In this document: positions 17,567 through 26,170 of the stretch, piece by piece
How positions within the stretch are numbered: the stretch's first letter is position 1
How the letters are laid out: every line of letters begins with the position of its first letter
Assembly: GCA_027450145.1 (NCBI GenBank)
Contig: DAIDKH010000039.1
Coordinates: 1 to 42,629 of the forward strand
From: Chthonomonadaceae bacterium
GTDB taxonomy: Bacteria; Armatimonadota; Chthonomonadetes; Chthonomonadales; Chthonomonadaceae
Reading direction: 5' to 3'
Length of the DNA stretch: 42,629 nt
Notes under the pieces: generated by a model
Told to the model about the DNA's origin: nothing
What the model saw: the letters and a program-made list of their open reading frames with translations, nothing else
Database searches by the model: none
Translations under genes and position numbers: made by a program

Positions 17567-18457
17567 TTAGCCCTTGAGGCCGGTAACAGCTATACCTTGA
17601 ATGAACAGCTTTTGCGTAAAGAAGAACAGAACGATAATAGGTGCGATAACAATGGTAGAGGCCGCCATTAGCAGCCCAAACTCTGTTCCACCGTTCTGGC
17701 TGGAGTAATTTTGAAGTCCCAGGCTCAACGTGAAGGTGTTTTGATTGGTGAGGTAGATGAGCGGCCCCAGAAAGTCGTTCCACACGCCCATAAACGTAAA
17801 GAGTGCAACGACTGCTAGCGCCGGTTTGGCCAGTGGAATAATCACTTCCCTGAAAATCGTCCATTCATTACACCCGTCTATCCTGGCTGCCTCCGAGAGT
17901 TCCTGCGGTATGGTCATGAAGAACTGACGAAGCAGGAAGATGTTGAATGCACTTCCAAACCACGCCGGTACCCAAAGTGGTCGGAAGGTGCCTATCCAGT
18001 GAAGTCGCTGAAACAGAATGAACGTTGGCACCATGAGGACAGGAAAGGGAATCATCATGGTCGCCAAGGTTGCGGCGAAAAGTACGTTTCTGCCGGGCCA
18101 GTTGAGGCGTGCAAAGGCATAGGCAACAAGGCTGTTGCTAACTACTGTCCCACTCACAACGAGTGTTGCAATAATGAGCGTGTTACGACCGTACACTAGG
18201 AATGGTATGTAGCCAAGTTGTTTCGATTCGTAGGTAAAGGCCCGCGGAAAGTTGGAGAACAGCATAGGATGAGGGATCCACACCGGTGGAACCTTCATTG
18301 CTTGGGCGTTTCCTTTAAGCGCCGTCGACACCAGCCAAAATAGTGGAAACACCATGACTACGGATACGGCTATAAGCACCAGATGTACAAGAAAAGGATT
18401 CCGCGGCCCGGTTAGGCGCCCCTTCGGTCTGCGCTTTGCATTAACGGAGGTTGTCAT
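17567..18457 (-). CDS. Sugar ABC transporter permease, MalG/CUT1 type
   Basis: This is the second inner-membrane permease of a carbohydrate importer. The 296-residue product has a basic N-terminus, a first membrane helix (FLVHLVLIAVSVVMVFPLFW), and about five more helices. The EAA loop that contacts the ATPase reads EAARIDGCNEWTIFREVIIP, followed by the conserved PLAKPALAVVALFTF. The protein ends GIAVTGLKG, the usual MalG-family tail. It starts six bases behind the partner permease, so the two are co-transcribed. No ATPase gene is present in this operon, so a shared MsmX-type ATPase encoded elsewhere is probably used. The sugar is unknown; the adjacent glycosidases suggest an oligosaccharide. 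Confidence 0.93.
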   Translation of the reverse strand: MTTSVNAKRRPKGRLTGPRNPFLVHLVLIAVSVVMVFPLFWLVSTALKGNAQAMKVPPVWIPHPMLFSNFPRAFTYESKQLGYIPFLVYGRNTLIIATLVVSGTVVSNSLVAYAFARLNWPGRNVLFAATLATMMIPFPVLMVPTFILFQRLHWIGTFRPLWVPAWFGSAFNIFLLRQFFMTIPQELSEAARIDGCNEWTIFREVIIPLAKPALAVVALFTFMGVWNDFLGPLIYLTNQNTFTLSLGLQNYSSQNGGTEFGLLMAASTIVIAPIIVLFFFTQKLFIQGIAVTGLKG

Positions 18458-18463
18458 TCGTCG

Positions 18464-19360
18464 TTAGCTTCCATAGTGTACGTGGCGCTCCGACAGGCGG
18501 AACGACAGCAGCGTAAGTATCATAATGATTACAAAGAGAATCCAGCCCATAGCGCAGGCGTAGCCCATCTGGTGATAGATAAACGCATTGTCATACAAAT
18601 ACATTGCGTAAAAATAGATAGACCGTTCAGGTGAGCCTGTAGGCGAAATAACGTAAGGCACCGTGAAAACCTGCAGCGTGCCAATAATTCCCATGACCAG
18701 GTTGAACAGGATTACTGGTGAGATCATGGGCAACGTGACGTTTCGCGTTTTTGCCCAAAATCCCGCTCCATCCAGATCAGCAGCCTCATAAAGCTGCACA
18801 GGAACATCCTGCAGCCCAGCCAGATAAATCACCATAGCGTTACCCGCTCCCCAGGCAGAGATGAACACGAGGACGAGCTTTGAGAAAGCAGGATCACCTA
18901 GCCAGTTAGGCGGAAACGACTGAGAGTGAACAAAGGGAAATAGGTCGCGCAGGATGACATTAAGAATTCCGTACTGTCCGTTGAATATGAACTGCATAAG
19001 CACAGCAAGTGCCACTAAAGGTACTAGAGACGGGATAAAGAACAGCGTTCGGTAGAACGCCATACCTTTGACCTTCATGTTCAACAGCATAGCCAGCCCT
19101 AGCGCTACAATGAGGCCAACGGGCAACGCTATCGCAGTATACACTGCAGTGTTGATCAATGCAGTCCAGAAGATATTGTCATGAATTAGGTGAATATAGT
19201 TGCCGGCGCCAATCCAGATTGCAGGTCGCAACACCGAATAGTCGCAGAAGCTGAAATAGATGGAGGCGACTAAAGGATACACCATAAAGATACAGAAACC
19301 TAGGAACCACGGCGATGCAAAGGCAAGTGCCGTAAGCGTGGTGCGTCTACGATTGCGCAT
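18464..19360 (-). CDS. Sugar ABC transporter permease, MalF/CUT1 type
   Basis: This is the first permease of the same importer. About 298 residues, starting MRNRRRTTLTALAFASPWFL, with six predicted membrane helices and the EAA loop YEAADLDGAGFWAKTRNVTL followed by PMISP. The open frame extends upstream to 19408, but ATG at 19360 overlaps the binding-protein stop (TAATG) and has GGAGG about ten bases upstream, so it is the better start and implies translational coupling. The length is normal for MalF-like proteins without the extra periplasmic domain of enterobacterial MalF. Confidence 0.93.
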   Translation of the reverse strand: MRNRRRTTLTALAFASPWFLGFCIFMVYPLVASIYFSFCDYSVLRPAIWIGAGNYIHLIHDNIFWTALINTAVYTAIALPVGLIVALGLAMLLNMKVKGMAFYRTLFFIPSLVPLVALAVLMQFIFNGQYGILNVILRDLFPFVHSQSFPPNWLGDPAFSKLVLVFISAWGAGNAMVIYLAGLQDVPVQLYEAADLDGAGFWAKTRNVTLPMISPVILFNLVMGIIGTLQVFTVPYVISPTGSPERSIYFYAMYLYDNAFIYHQMGYACAMGWILFVIIMILTLLSFRLSERHVHYGS

Positions 19361-20733
19361 TAATGATTGGCCTCCGCCTTGGCACGCAAGGCTTCTTGCT
19401 GGCGCCATTGAAGGAGCTGTGGCTGCATTTCCCGTTGAACCTCCTCAAGTGCCTGCGTAGGTGTCTTCGTAAGTAAACTTACCTCGTCGTAGGCATTACT
19501 AAGGGAGTTTTGGTACTGCGGCCAAATGCTCATTTTGGGAGGAGGTATGGTGTTCTTACCCATTGCCTGCTCAGCGAAAAACTTAGCTAGAAGGTTCTTG
19601 TTGTTTCTGTAGAAGCCGGGTTCATTCTTAATGAGCGGCGACATCTTCCACTGTAGCCCACAAAGCATATCCATGCCCTTTGGCGACTCGAGGAAGCGTA
19701 TAAATTGAAATGCTGCATCAGGGTGTTTCGCTCCTCGTGGTATCGTGATGACGTCCTCATCACTAAATGTAGATCCCTTTAGATCTGGACGAGAAGCCGG
19801 AAATGGAAAGGGCGCAACGCCAAACTGAGGATCCTTACCGCACATCTGAGGCGCGTACATGTTTATATAATGGTACATCCAAACACCCTGGATCTCCATA
19901 GCTACTTTGCCGCTCATGAAACCATTTTGAGGCGATGAAAACTGTCCTAAACCACTTTTAAATGATGAAAGATTTGTTGTACCATATTCTTTGGTGAAGT
20001 GCTCAATCCAGCGGTAAGCTGCAATGTTGCCAGGATCGGTGGCAGTAATACGGTTCTTACCGTCCCACAGCCGTCCACCAAAGAAATAACCCCATCCCCA
20101 GTTCCACCAGCCAGGTTCACTTGGCAGAAAACCAGCCACAAGAAGTTGCCCGTTGGGAGAGCGCTTGGTTAGCTTCTCGGCGTCCTTATCCATCTCCTCA
20201 ATGGTGTAATTGCCGTTATGCCAGTCTCTAGGCTTGTCAGGATCCATGCCAGCGGCCTTAAACATAGCTCGGTTATAAAAGAGTGCCGTGGATGCTGGCG
20301 TAGTTGGGAGGGCATACTGCTGACCGTTAACAGTTCCCTCGTCCCAAAACGCAGGAATATACTGACTTCGGTTGATACCGTATTTCTTTAGAAACGGAGT
20401 AAGAGGCAGCACTGCCTTGTCATCGGCATACTGAGTTACATTTGGGCCATACAGGCCCGCCAAATCCGGCGGGTCTCCACCGGCCACAGCGAGCAGTGTC
20501 TTGTTTTCAATACCACTAATAGTGAGAAGATCCACATGGATCTTGTTCTGGTGAGTGTTGTAGTAGTTCACCACCTGTTTGATTGCATCGCCTTCGAATC
20601 CGGTCCACTTTTCCCAGTATACAATGTGTATTCTGTTATCATGAGGATGAGGTCGCACTACATTTTCACTGTAGGCAATTGTCGCTACAATAAATGCGAT
20701 AAACAGGGGCGTCCAGAGTCTGCGAAGTTGCAT
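19360..20733 (-). CDS. Extracellular sugar-binding protein, family 1
   Basis: This is the solute receptor of the ABC importer. The 457-residue product has a hydrophobic N-terminal signal or anchor (LWTPLFIAFIVATIAYSE) with no lipobox cysteine, so it is probably periplasmic or N-anchored. The mature part shows the family's layout: IHIVYWEKWTGFEG, then LLAVAGGDPPDLAGLYG, YALPTTPASTALFYNRAMFK, and late ITIPRGAKHPDAAFQFIRFL. The tail is charged and rich in Gln and Glu. It is first in the operon with the two permeases, as is usual. A good -10 box lies 35 bases before the start. Confidence 0.92.
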   Translation of the reverse strand: MQLRRLWTPLFIAFIVATIAYSENVVRPHPHDNRIHIVYWEKWTGFEGDAIKQVVNYYNTHQNKIHVDLLTISGIENKTLLAVAGGDPPDLAGLYGPNVTQYADDKAVLPLTPFLKKYGINRSQYIPAFWDEGTVNGQQYALPTTPASTALFYNRAMFKAAGMDPDKPRDWHNGNYTIEEMDKDAEKLTKRSPNGQLLVAGFLPSEPGWWNWGWGYFFGGRLWDGKNRITATDPGNIAAYRWIEHFTKEYGTTNLSSFKSGLGQFSSPQNGFMSGKVAMEIQGVWMYHYINMYAPQMCGKDPQFGVAPFPFPASRPDLKGSTFSDEDVITIPRGAKHPDAAFQFIRFLESPKGMDMLCGLQWKMSPLIKNEPGFYRNNKNLLAKFFAEQAMGKNTIPPPKMSIWPQYQNSLSNAYDEVSLLTKTPTQALEEVQREMQPQLLQWRQQEALRAKAEANH

Positions 20734-20768
20734 CGGGTTCCTCGACCGCCGTCCAAAAAGTTACAACC

Positions 20769-20774
20769 ATTATA
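20769..20774 (-). promoter_or_regulatory. Candidate -10 box for the sugar transporter operon
   Basis: A perfect TATAAT on the minus strand lies 35 bases before the binding-protein ATG. TTGACC occurs upstream at 20798-20803 but with a 23-base spacer, too long for a normal pairing, so the -35 partner is unclear and an activator may be needed. Confidence 0.45.
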
Positions 20775-21046
20775 CACCAAAGTTACGGCTGACGGCAGGT
20801 CAAGAGAGCTTTAACTCCACTGAGGATATTTAAAGCATCTATTTGCAACTATATTATCAGGGAAGCCGATGTTTAATCAACTTAATTAAGTCACCGTGGT
20901 ACAAACTATTTCAATTTACCGTACTAAAATGCTTTAATTTATCGAGTAATCATTGAAAGCTTTTTGGAAAGCATTCCATTGATAAGCGACGTGATTAATA
21001 CGGAGACTAATGACGGCGGTTGGATTTGCAGCCGAACATTTGCACA
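20775..21046. other. AT-rich intergenic region with a 12-base palindrome
   Basis: No gene is seen in this stretch upstream of the transporter operon. It is clearly more AT-rich than the flanking genes between 20820 and 21000. A perfect palindrome ACTTAATTAAGT sits at 20880-20891, about 150 bases before the binding-protein start, and could be an operator. No T-tailed hairpin was found for the coiled-coil gene that ends at 21047. Confidence 0.4.
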
Positions 21047-22180
21047 TCAGGGCAGCGCAGCAGCCTCTTTCCGCAACTGATTTGCAACGAGTGAAGTAAT
21101 GTCCACAGCGCCTCGACCTGGTCGATTTACCAGCACGAATCCGTGATGAACGGCAACCAGCCGTGCAGTTGCCTGTGTATTTTGCAACGCCGCGCTATGC
21201 AAAATATTTATCTCGTGGTCGATGGCTTTGGCACTAGCGACCTGTTGCTTTTCAAACTCCGCATTTGAGGCGGCGCGGGAATTCTGCCATCCAATGCCTA
21301 GTGGCAGGTTCAATGGAACCTCGGACTTCCTGGCCGCCAGCGCTGGAAGGTGGGGTCCGTCCAGTCCGAGATCTAGTTGCGTAAGCAGATGTGCCTGTGC
21401 GGCGGCGGCATCGTGCATGCGCGTTTCAAGCTGCGTATTCAGTTGGGATTTGTAAGATTCTAACGAGGCAGCGAGCTGTGCTTTAAGGGCTGCCTTCCGA
21501 GGCTCAAGCTGCTTCTTTGCGTCCGCCTCCACTGCGGCCACAATATCGTGTTGCTCCGTCTCCAATGCTGCCAACTTAGTAGTGATGACTGCATCCTGGG
21601 AGCGAGCATCTCGCAATGGCTGCCCGGTAAATACTCTTTCCTGAGACTGTACTGCAATTAACCTAAGTTTCATGTTGGTAACAGCAGGTTGGAGTTCCGC
21701 GGCTTTAAATTGCGCAGTTTCGTACAATCTGTTCTGAAGCGAAAGCAGTTCCGTTTGATATTCGGCCCGAACATGCTCCGTCTGTTCGCGGGCGTATAGC
21801 TCGTATGGTATGCGGTTGGCAGCCTGCAATATGTCGCGATAACGCGCAAGGTAGCGAGTTACAGAGCCCTGCATATTTGCCACGCGCTGGCTCGCCAAAC
21901 TGACGACGGAAAACGCCGGGGTTGGAAACAGGCGGGCCAAGTTCGGCTGAGAGAGGGGCGGCAGAGGTGCGTTTGCTACATTTTCGTTACGTTGTTGTAA
22001 CGAACGTAGGTAGATCGCCTGTTGCTCAGCCGGATCCAGCACTACTAACTTACTAGTCCTGACGTAGGCAAGCCGCTGCACGATAGATTTGGGATGCCCG
22101 CACCCGAAGCATCCCAAAATCAACGATCCAACGGCAGTTACAGCTAAGAAGCTGCGCAGATCTCTATACGTTCCCGTCAT
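21047..22180 (-). CDS. Putative periplasmic coiled-coil lipoprotein downstream of skp
   Basis: I do not recognise a named family. The 377-residue product has a hydrophobic N-terminus ending in LILGCFGCGH, a non-ideal lipobox, so export and lipidation are likely. The body (about 60-330) is Ala-, Gln-, Leu- and Glu-rich with long predicted coiled coils, for example AELQPAVTNMKLRLIAVQSQ and TKLAALETEQHDIVAAVEAD. A short globular end reads HGFVLVNRPGRGAVDITSLV, which resembles the C-terminal end of Skp/OmpH proteins (VDLTESVVKVL in its neighbour). It follows the skp-like gene by 33 bases. The best guess is a second, enlarged Skp-like holdase or envelope-spanning lipoprotein. Confidence 0.75.
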   Translation of the reverse strand: MTGTYRDLRSFLAVTAVGSLILGCFGCGHPKSIVQRLAYVRTSKLVVLDPAEQQAIYLRSLQQRNENVANAPLPPLSQPNLARLFPTPAFSVVSLASQRVANMQGSVTRYLARYRDILQAANRIPYELYAREQTEHVRAEYQTELLSLQNRLYETAQFKAAELQPAVTNMKLRLIAVQSQERVFTGQPLRDARSQDAVITTKLAALETEQHDIVAAVEADAKKQLEPRKAALKAQLAASLESYKSQLNTQLETRMHDAAAAQAHLLTQLDLGLDGPHLPALAARKSEVPLNLPLGIGWQNSRAASNAEFEKQQVASAKAIDHEINILHSAALQNTQATARLVAVHHGFVLVNRPGRGAVDITSLVANQLRKEAAALP

Positions 22181-22213
22181 CCCGCTCTAATGCTGCGATC
22201 AAATCGTACGGCG

Positions 22214-22879
22214 CTATTTGTTTAGTACCTTAACAACGCTTTCAGTGAGATCCACTTCGCCATAGGGTGCAACATCAGTGGAAAACACCACACCGCAACC
22301 TTGCTGTTTTGCGACCTGCCCAAGTGCCGTGTTGACTTTTTCACGCACCTGAACCTGCATATCGTCAATCTCCTTTTTCCACCTGTCAGTGTCGTTTGCG
22401 TATTCCTGCTGGATCCGGTTGTCAGTATCAGATTGTGCCTGAACGTAAGCGGCGAGTTGAGTCTTATCCTGATCCGTGAGGGCCGTGGTAGCCGTGCTCT
22501 GCAGTCGCGTCAAGTTTTGTTGAGCAGCTTGGCTAGCAGCCTGTAGCTTAGCCATCTGTGCTTTTTGAGCGGCGGTGAGACCTTGAGGCGACTGACTCGC
22601 CACCGTCAAATTGCCAAGAGCTTGCTGATCCTGGGCACTTAGAAGCGCGTTTGCCTTCCAGGTATCCAGCTCAGTTTTCAAATTCTGCTTCTTCACATTC
22701 AAAGCTGTATTAAAGTCCGTAATTACCTTGTATTCGGAGGAGATCCTGTTGATGTCGATAACACCAATCTTCACTCCGCCTGTTTTCTGCTGGCCGTGAG
22801 CGCTGGTTAAGGTCGCAATGATACAGAGGGCAATGATGCCCACCAATAGCGAATTCCAGCGACGGGAAGACAGAGTCAT
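22214..22879 (-). CDS. OmpH/Skp-family periplasmic chaperone
   Basis: Skp-type proteins hold unfolded outer-membrane proteins in the periplasm. The 221-residue product has a signal peptide (LLVGIIALCIIATLTSAHGQ), then the family start KIGVIDINRISSEYKVITDF, a long alpha-helical arm rich in Ala and Gln, and a C-terminal strand region GCGVVFSTDVAPYGEVDLTE ending in VVKVLNK. It is longer than E. coli Skp (about 160) because of an inserted LTAAQKAQMAKLQAASQAAQ helix. The 34-base distance to the coiled-coil gene suggests an operon. The presence of this gene supports a diderm cell. An extended -10 promoter lies just upstream. Confidence 0.88.
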   Translation of the reverse strand: MTLSSRRWNSLLVGIIALCIIATLTSAHGQQKTGGVKIGVIDINRISSEYKVITDFNTALNVKKQNLKTELDTWKANALLSAQDQQALGNLTVASQSPQGLTAAQKAQMAKLQAASQAAQQNLTRLQSTATTALTDQDKTQLAAYVQAQSDTDNRIQQEYANDTDRWKKEIDDMQVQVREKVNTALGQVAKQQGCGVVFSTDVAPYGEVDLTESVVKVLNK

Positions 22880-22919
22880 GTCTTCTTGTTTCCTTTCAAC
22901 ACTTTAGTTGTTGCGCGAT

Positions 22920-22928
22920 ATTATAGCA
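22920..22928 (-). promoter_or_regulatory. Extended -10 promoter for the skp-like operon
   Basis: Minus-strand TGCTATAAT is a perfect extended -10 element, 41 bases before the skp-like start codon. Extended -10 promoters need little -35 contact, consistent with no good -35 hexamer at the usual distance. It lies between the HEAT-repeat stop and the skp-like start, so the skp-like pair can be transcribed separately. Confidence 0.6.
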
Positions 22929-22940
22929 CCATCACTACGA

Positions 22941-23879
22941 TTACTCGACGAAGTCGTGACGGGAAGGCAGATTGGTGATGAAGCCCTGTACTTCGTCACT
23001 GCCGGTGCTTCGTAGCTGCTCTAATGCCTGCGACGCGCGAGGGCTGCGCGAACTCGCCAGGGCTAGGATAAGTCCGTTCAATAGGTCGCCGTGTAATTTA
23101 TCAATCAATGTAAGAATAGTGGGAAGATATTCGTCCTCCATTGCAGCTACCAGATAAACAGCAGCGGAAGCAGCGAGACTAGCCTCTTCCGCGGTTAGAA
23201 ATCGTGATAGTAATTCGGCAGCCCTGGGATGTTTTAGTTCCATTAAGGCAGACATGCAGTCTGCTAGGAGACCGTTGTTTCGTTCAGCCCCATCGCATAA
23301 CTTCGCGTAAATCGCGAGGCTGGATTGCGATTGTCCCAAATGCAGCAGCGCCTTCACAGCTACAGTCTTGGACGAGTCGTCGAAAAAACTTTGCTCGTAA
23401 GAAGTGGAACCCCGGAAAAACAGCAAGAACGTGAGGTCCAAAACAGGATCCCCAAATGGTATAGACGCCAGTGCCATCGCACAGTTTCCGCGCAGAGGCC
23501 CAGCTGTATCCATATAGTTCTCTACTTGAACCACCCTTAGCCCCTCACGAAGTATCGGCACGGCCTCCAGGCAACGATTATTCCCCAGCAGCACCGCGAG
23601 ATGTGCCCTTATATAGCAGCCAGGGTCACGTTTCAAGCCGTCGGCCATTAAGAACTTGAAACGCTCTAGAGCTGCCTCAACAGCAAAAGGCTCCGCAGCA
23701 GTGGCTAAACGGAGGGCAGCGTCCGCAGCAAAATAGCTTGATCGGTCCTTGAGGGCAATGCAAAGCAACCTTGTACGATCTGGTTCAGCCAACCGGTCGC
23801 ACATACGAACCGCTCGCAATCTGACCGCGGCGTCTCGCGATTTTAGCAGTTGAAGAACTTCATCAGCACTGTGTATCAT
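22941..23879 (-). CDS. HEAT-repeat protein
   Basis: The 312-residue product is built of short paired helices of the HEAT/PBS-lyase kind: LKSRDAAVRLRAVRMCDRL, then SSYFAADAALRLATAAEP, GCYIRAHLAVLLGNNRCLEA, VPILREGLRVV, KTVAVKALLHLG, LSRFLTAEEASLAASAAVYL and SSRSPRASQALEQL. No signal peptide or membrane segment is seen, so it is probably cytoplasmic and binds another protein. Such proteins have no fixed function. It is followed after 62 bases by the skp-like gene, but a separate promoter there argues against tight functional coupling. I could not find a clear ribosome site at the ATG. Confidence 0.8.
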   Translation of the reverse strand: MIHSADEVLQLLKSRDAAVRLRAVRMCDRLAEPDRTRLLCIALKDRSSYFAADAALRLATAAEPFAVEAALERFKFLMADGLKRDPGCYIRAHLAVLLGNNRCLEAVPILREGLRVVQVENYMDTAGPLRGNCAMALASIPFGDPVLDLTFLLFFRGSTSYEQSFFDDSSKTVAVKALLHLGQSQSSLAIYAKLCDGAERNNGLLADCMSALMELKHPRAAELLSRFLTAEEASLAASAAVYLVAAMEDEYLPTILTLIDKLHGDLLNGLILALASSRSPRASQALEQLRSTGSDEVQGFITNLPSRHDFVE

Positions 23880-23962
23880 AACTTACATTCTACCTTGCCC
23901 TAAGACCTAACGCCGATGGATAAGATTCGCTACACTTGCGGCCAATGAAGGAAATGGGTTCG

Positions 23963-26170
23963 ATGCGGAAGAACTTCATACCTATGAATACAACAGACAC
24001 AAACGGACAACAATCACTTACATCCAATTGGCAGCTTACAGTTGAGACACTGTTCAAGGACAAGCCATTTGACAGCAAGCACCTATCATCACCGGTGTGG
24101 CTGAAAGATAGTAATCGCTTTTCCTATGTTGATAAACTCCCTGGCTCTAAAACCAGTGGCATATGGCTATACAATTGTGCCGATCAAACCCGTACTCCAT
24201 TGACGCCTGAATCCAGCCTTTTAATACCTACGGACGATGGATCCGAAGCGAAGCCTCTCACAATTTCAGGCTACCAGTGGTCACCTGATGAGAATTACCT
24301 GCTGCTAGCAAATACGCCCGCCCGCCGTTCGTCGGCAGGAGACCAAAGGCTCTATATTTACGATATCACACTTAAGGAACTAAAGTGCATCACGCCGACT
24401 CGTAGCGAATATAAGTGTGCAAAGTGGTCGCCGGACAGTAAATCGGTTGGCTTTGTGCGAGATAACAACATCTGGATTGTGCGCCTAGATGACATGAGCG
24501 AAGTACAGTGTACATTTACCGGAGGTAAGCTGCTATACAACGGGGTGTTTGGGTGGGTTTACGAAGAGGAACTCGACATGGTGGCCGGTTGGGAGTGGTC
24601 CCCTACTGGCAAGGAGATCGCCTTCTTTGAAACCAACGAGTCCGAGGTCCCAGAAATACCGATTACCGACTTTAACAGACACGATTTGTCTCCTGTCTCT
24701 ACCCGCTATCCTCAGGCAGGTGACTGCAATCCCTCAGTTCGGGTAGGTGTAATCGCGCTGGAAAACCTCATGGCGGGCACGCGCTGGCTTGACACTGGAG
24801 CCGACACGTCTTGCTACTTCACTTCGCTGCAATGGCTTCTGAACGGTGACCTACTTCTTCAGAGATCACCAAGGCTGCAACAGAAGATCGAATTGTTAAG
24901 ATATCGCGGGGGCAGTTTGGAGCCCGATGTATTGCTTACTGAGACTGATAGCTGCTGGCTAACGCCACATGGGAAAGTAGTTGAGATCGGTCATAGTGAA
25001 CACTTTCTTTGGCTATCCTGTCGAGACGGGTATACACATATCTACCAGTACCAGTTAGTTGGTGACTCCGTTGTTAAGCTAACGACCGGTGAGTGGGAAG
25101 TAGACGCCATTTTGGGTTGCAATGCAGCCAAAGAGGAAGTTATCTTTTCAGCTGCACTACCAAATCCGATGAGCAGAGTTATTTACAAGGCGCCGCTGAA
25201 TCACCCGGGACCTGTCACGCCACTATCTCCAACGAGTGGCACCAACTCCGGGATCCCAGCGCCCAATGGCAGCAGAATAATAATCTCCCGCTCGGACATG
25301 CAAACTCCGCACCGCACAGTGTTGGTAGATGACCATGGTGCCCAGATAGATGTACTACTGGAAAGCCCGATGCCGTTCCTGGAGAAGTTTGCAATGGCTC
25401 ACGGTGAATTCCTGCAGGTTCCTGGCGCCGACGGAACTCCGCTAAATGCCGTGATTGTGAAACCAACCAATTTCGAACCGAGCAGGCGCTACCCTGTGCT
25501 GATGTATACCTACGGCGGCCCGGCTTCACAGGTAGTACAGGACAACTGGGGCAACGCGGCTGGCGGCCTCGCTCAACTTCTCGCTCAACAGGACGTCATA
25601 ACTATACGTGTGGACAACCGCGGTACGGGAATGCGCGGACGAGCTTTTCGTACATGCACTTACAAGCAGATGGGCATTTTGGAAAGTGACGACCAGATCG
25701 CAGCAGCAGAATGGATTTCGTCGCAGCCGTGGGCGGATCGTGACCGTATTGGTATATGGGGATGGAGTTACGGCGGGTTTATGGCTGCATTGTGCATTTT
25801 ACGTGGTGCTCATGTCTTCCGCACTGCAGTTGCAGGGGCGCCTGTAACCGATTGGCACTTTTACGACTCTATTTACACCGAGCGGTACATGCAGAGGCCA
25901 GAGGATAATCCTGCAGGATATACAGCGACGTCACCGGTGGAACTTGCACACCTTCTCAAGGGAAACCTGCTCCTTGTTCACGGCACGGCCGACGACAATG
26001 TTCATTACCGCAATTCGATGGTACTGGCAGCAAAACTTCAAAGTCTCAATTTACCCTTTGAGATGATGACCTACCCGCACTGCAAGCACGGCCTGGGCGC
26101 TGCTACTCAACACTTTTACGAGACATTGATGCGGTTCCTGAAGCGAACATTGATAGAACCTAGAAATTAA
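23963..26170 (+). CDS. S9 family peptidase, dipeptidyl-peptidase IV type
   Basis: Serine peptidases of this group remove dipeptides, often X-Pro, from peptide N-termini. The product of about 735 residues has an N-terminal DPPIV beta-propeller (WSPDENYLLLANTPARRSS, then WSPDSKSVGFVRDNNIWIV and YEEELDMVAGWEWSPTGKEI, the EE pair being the DPPIV amino-anchor motif). The alpha/beta hydrolase domain carries the nucleophile Ser in GIWGWSYGGFM (near residue 602), Asp in HGTADDNVHY and His in YPHCKHGLG. The triad is complete. No signal peptide is evident. The frame opens at TTG 23936 with several in-frame ATGs; ATG 23963 has AAGGA ten bases upstream and is preferred, with 23945 and 23984 possible. Its stop overlaps the end of the convergent barrel gene by 11 bases. 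Confidence 0.9.
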   Translation: MRKNFIPMNTTDTNGQQSLTSNWQLTVETLFKDKPFDSKHLSSPVWLKDSNRFSYVDKLPGSKTSGIWLYNCADQTRTPLTPESSLLIPTDDGSEAKPLTISGYQWSPDENYLLLANTPARRSSAGDQRLYIYDITLKELKCITPTRSEYKCAKWSPDSKSVGFVRDNNIWIVRLDDMSEVQCTFTGGKLLYNGVFGWVYEEELDMVAGWEWSPTGKEIAFFETNESEVPEIPITDFNRHDLSPVSTRYPQAGDCNPSVRVGVIALENLMAGTRWLDTGADTSCYFTSLQWLLNGDLLLQRSPRLQQKIELLRYRGGSLEPDVLLTETDSCWLTPHGKVVEIGHSEHFLWLSCRDGYTHIYQYQLVGDSVVKLTTGEWEVDAILGCNAAKEEVIFSAALPNPMSRVIYKAPLNHPGPVTPLSPTSGTNSGIPAPNGSRIIISRSDMQTPHRTVLVDDHGAQIDVLLESPMPFLEKFAMAHGEFLQVPGADGTPLNAVIVKPTNFEPSRRYPVLMYTYGGPASQVVQDNWGNAAGGLAQLLAQQDVITIRVDNRGTGMRGRAFRTCTYKQMGILESDDQIAAAEWISSQPWADRDRIGIWGWSYGGFMAALCILRGAHVFRTAVAGAPVTDWHFYDSIYTERYMQRPEDNPAGYTATSPVELAHLLKGNLLLVHGTADDNVHYRNSMVLAAKLQSLNLPFEMMTYPHCKHGLGAATQHFYETLMRFLKRTLIEPRN

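Noticed and set aside
20798..20803. TTGACC as -35 partner for the transporter -10 box
   Set aside because: The spacer is 23 bases, outside the normal 16-19 range.
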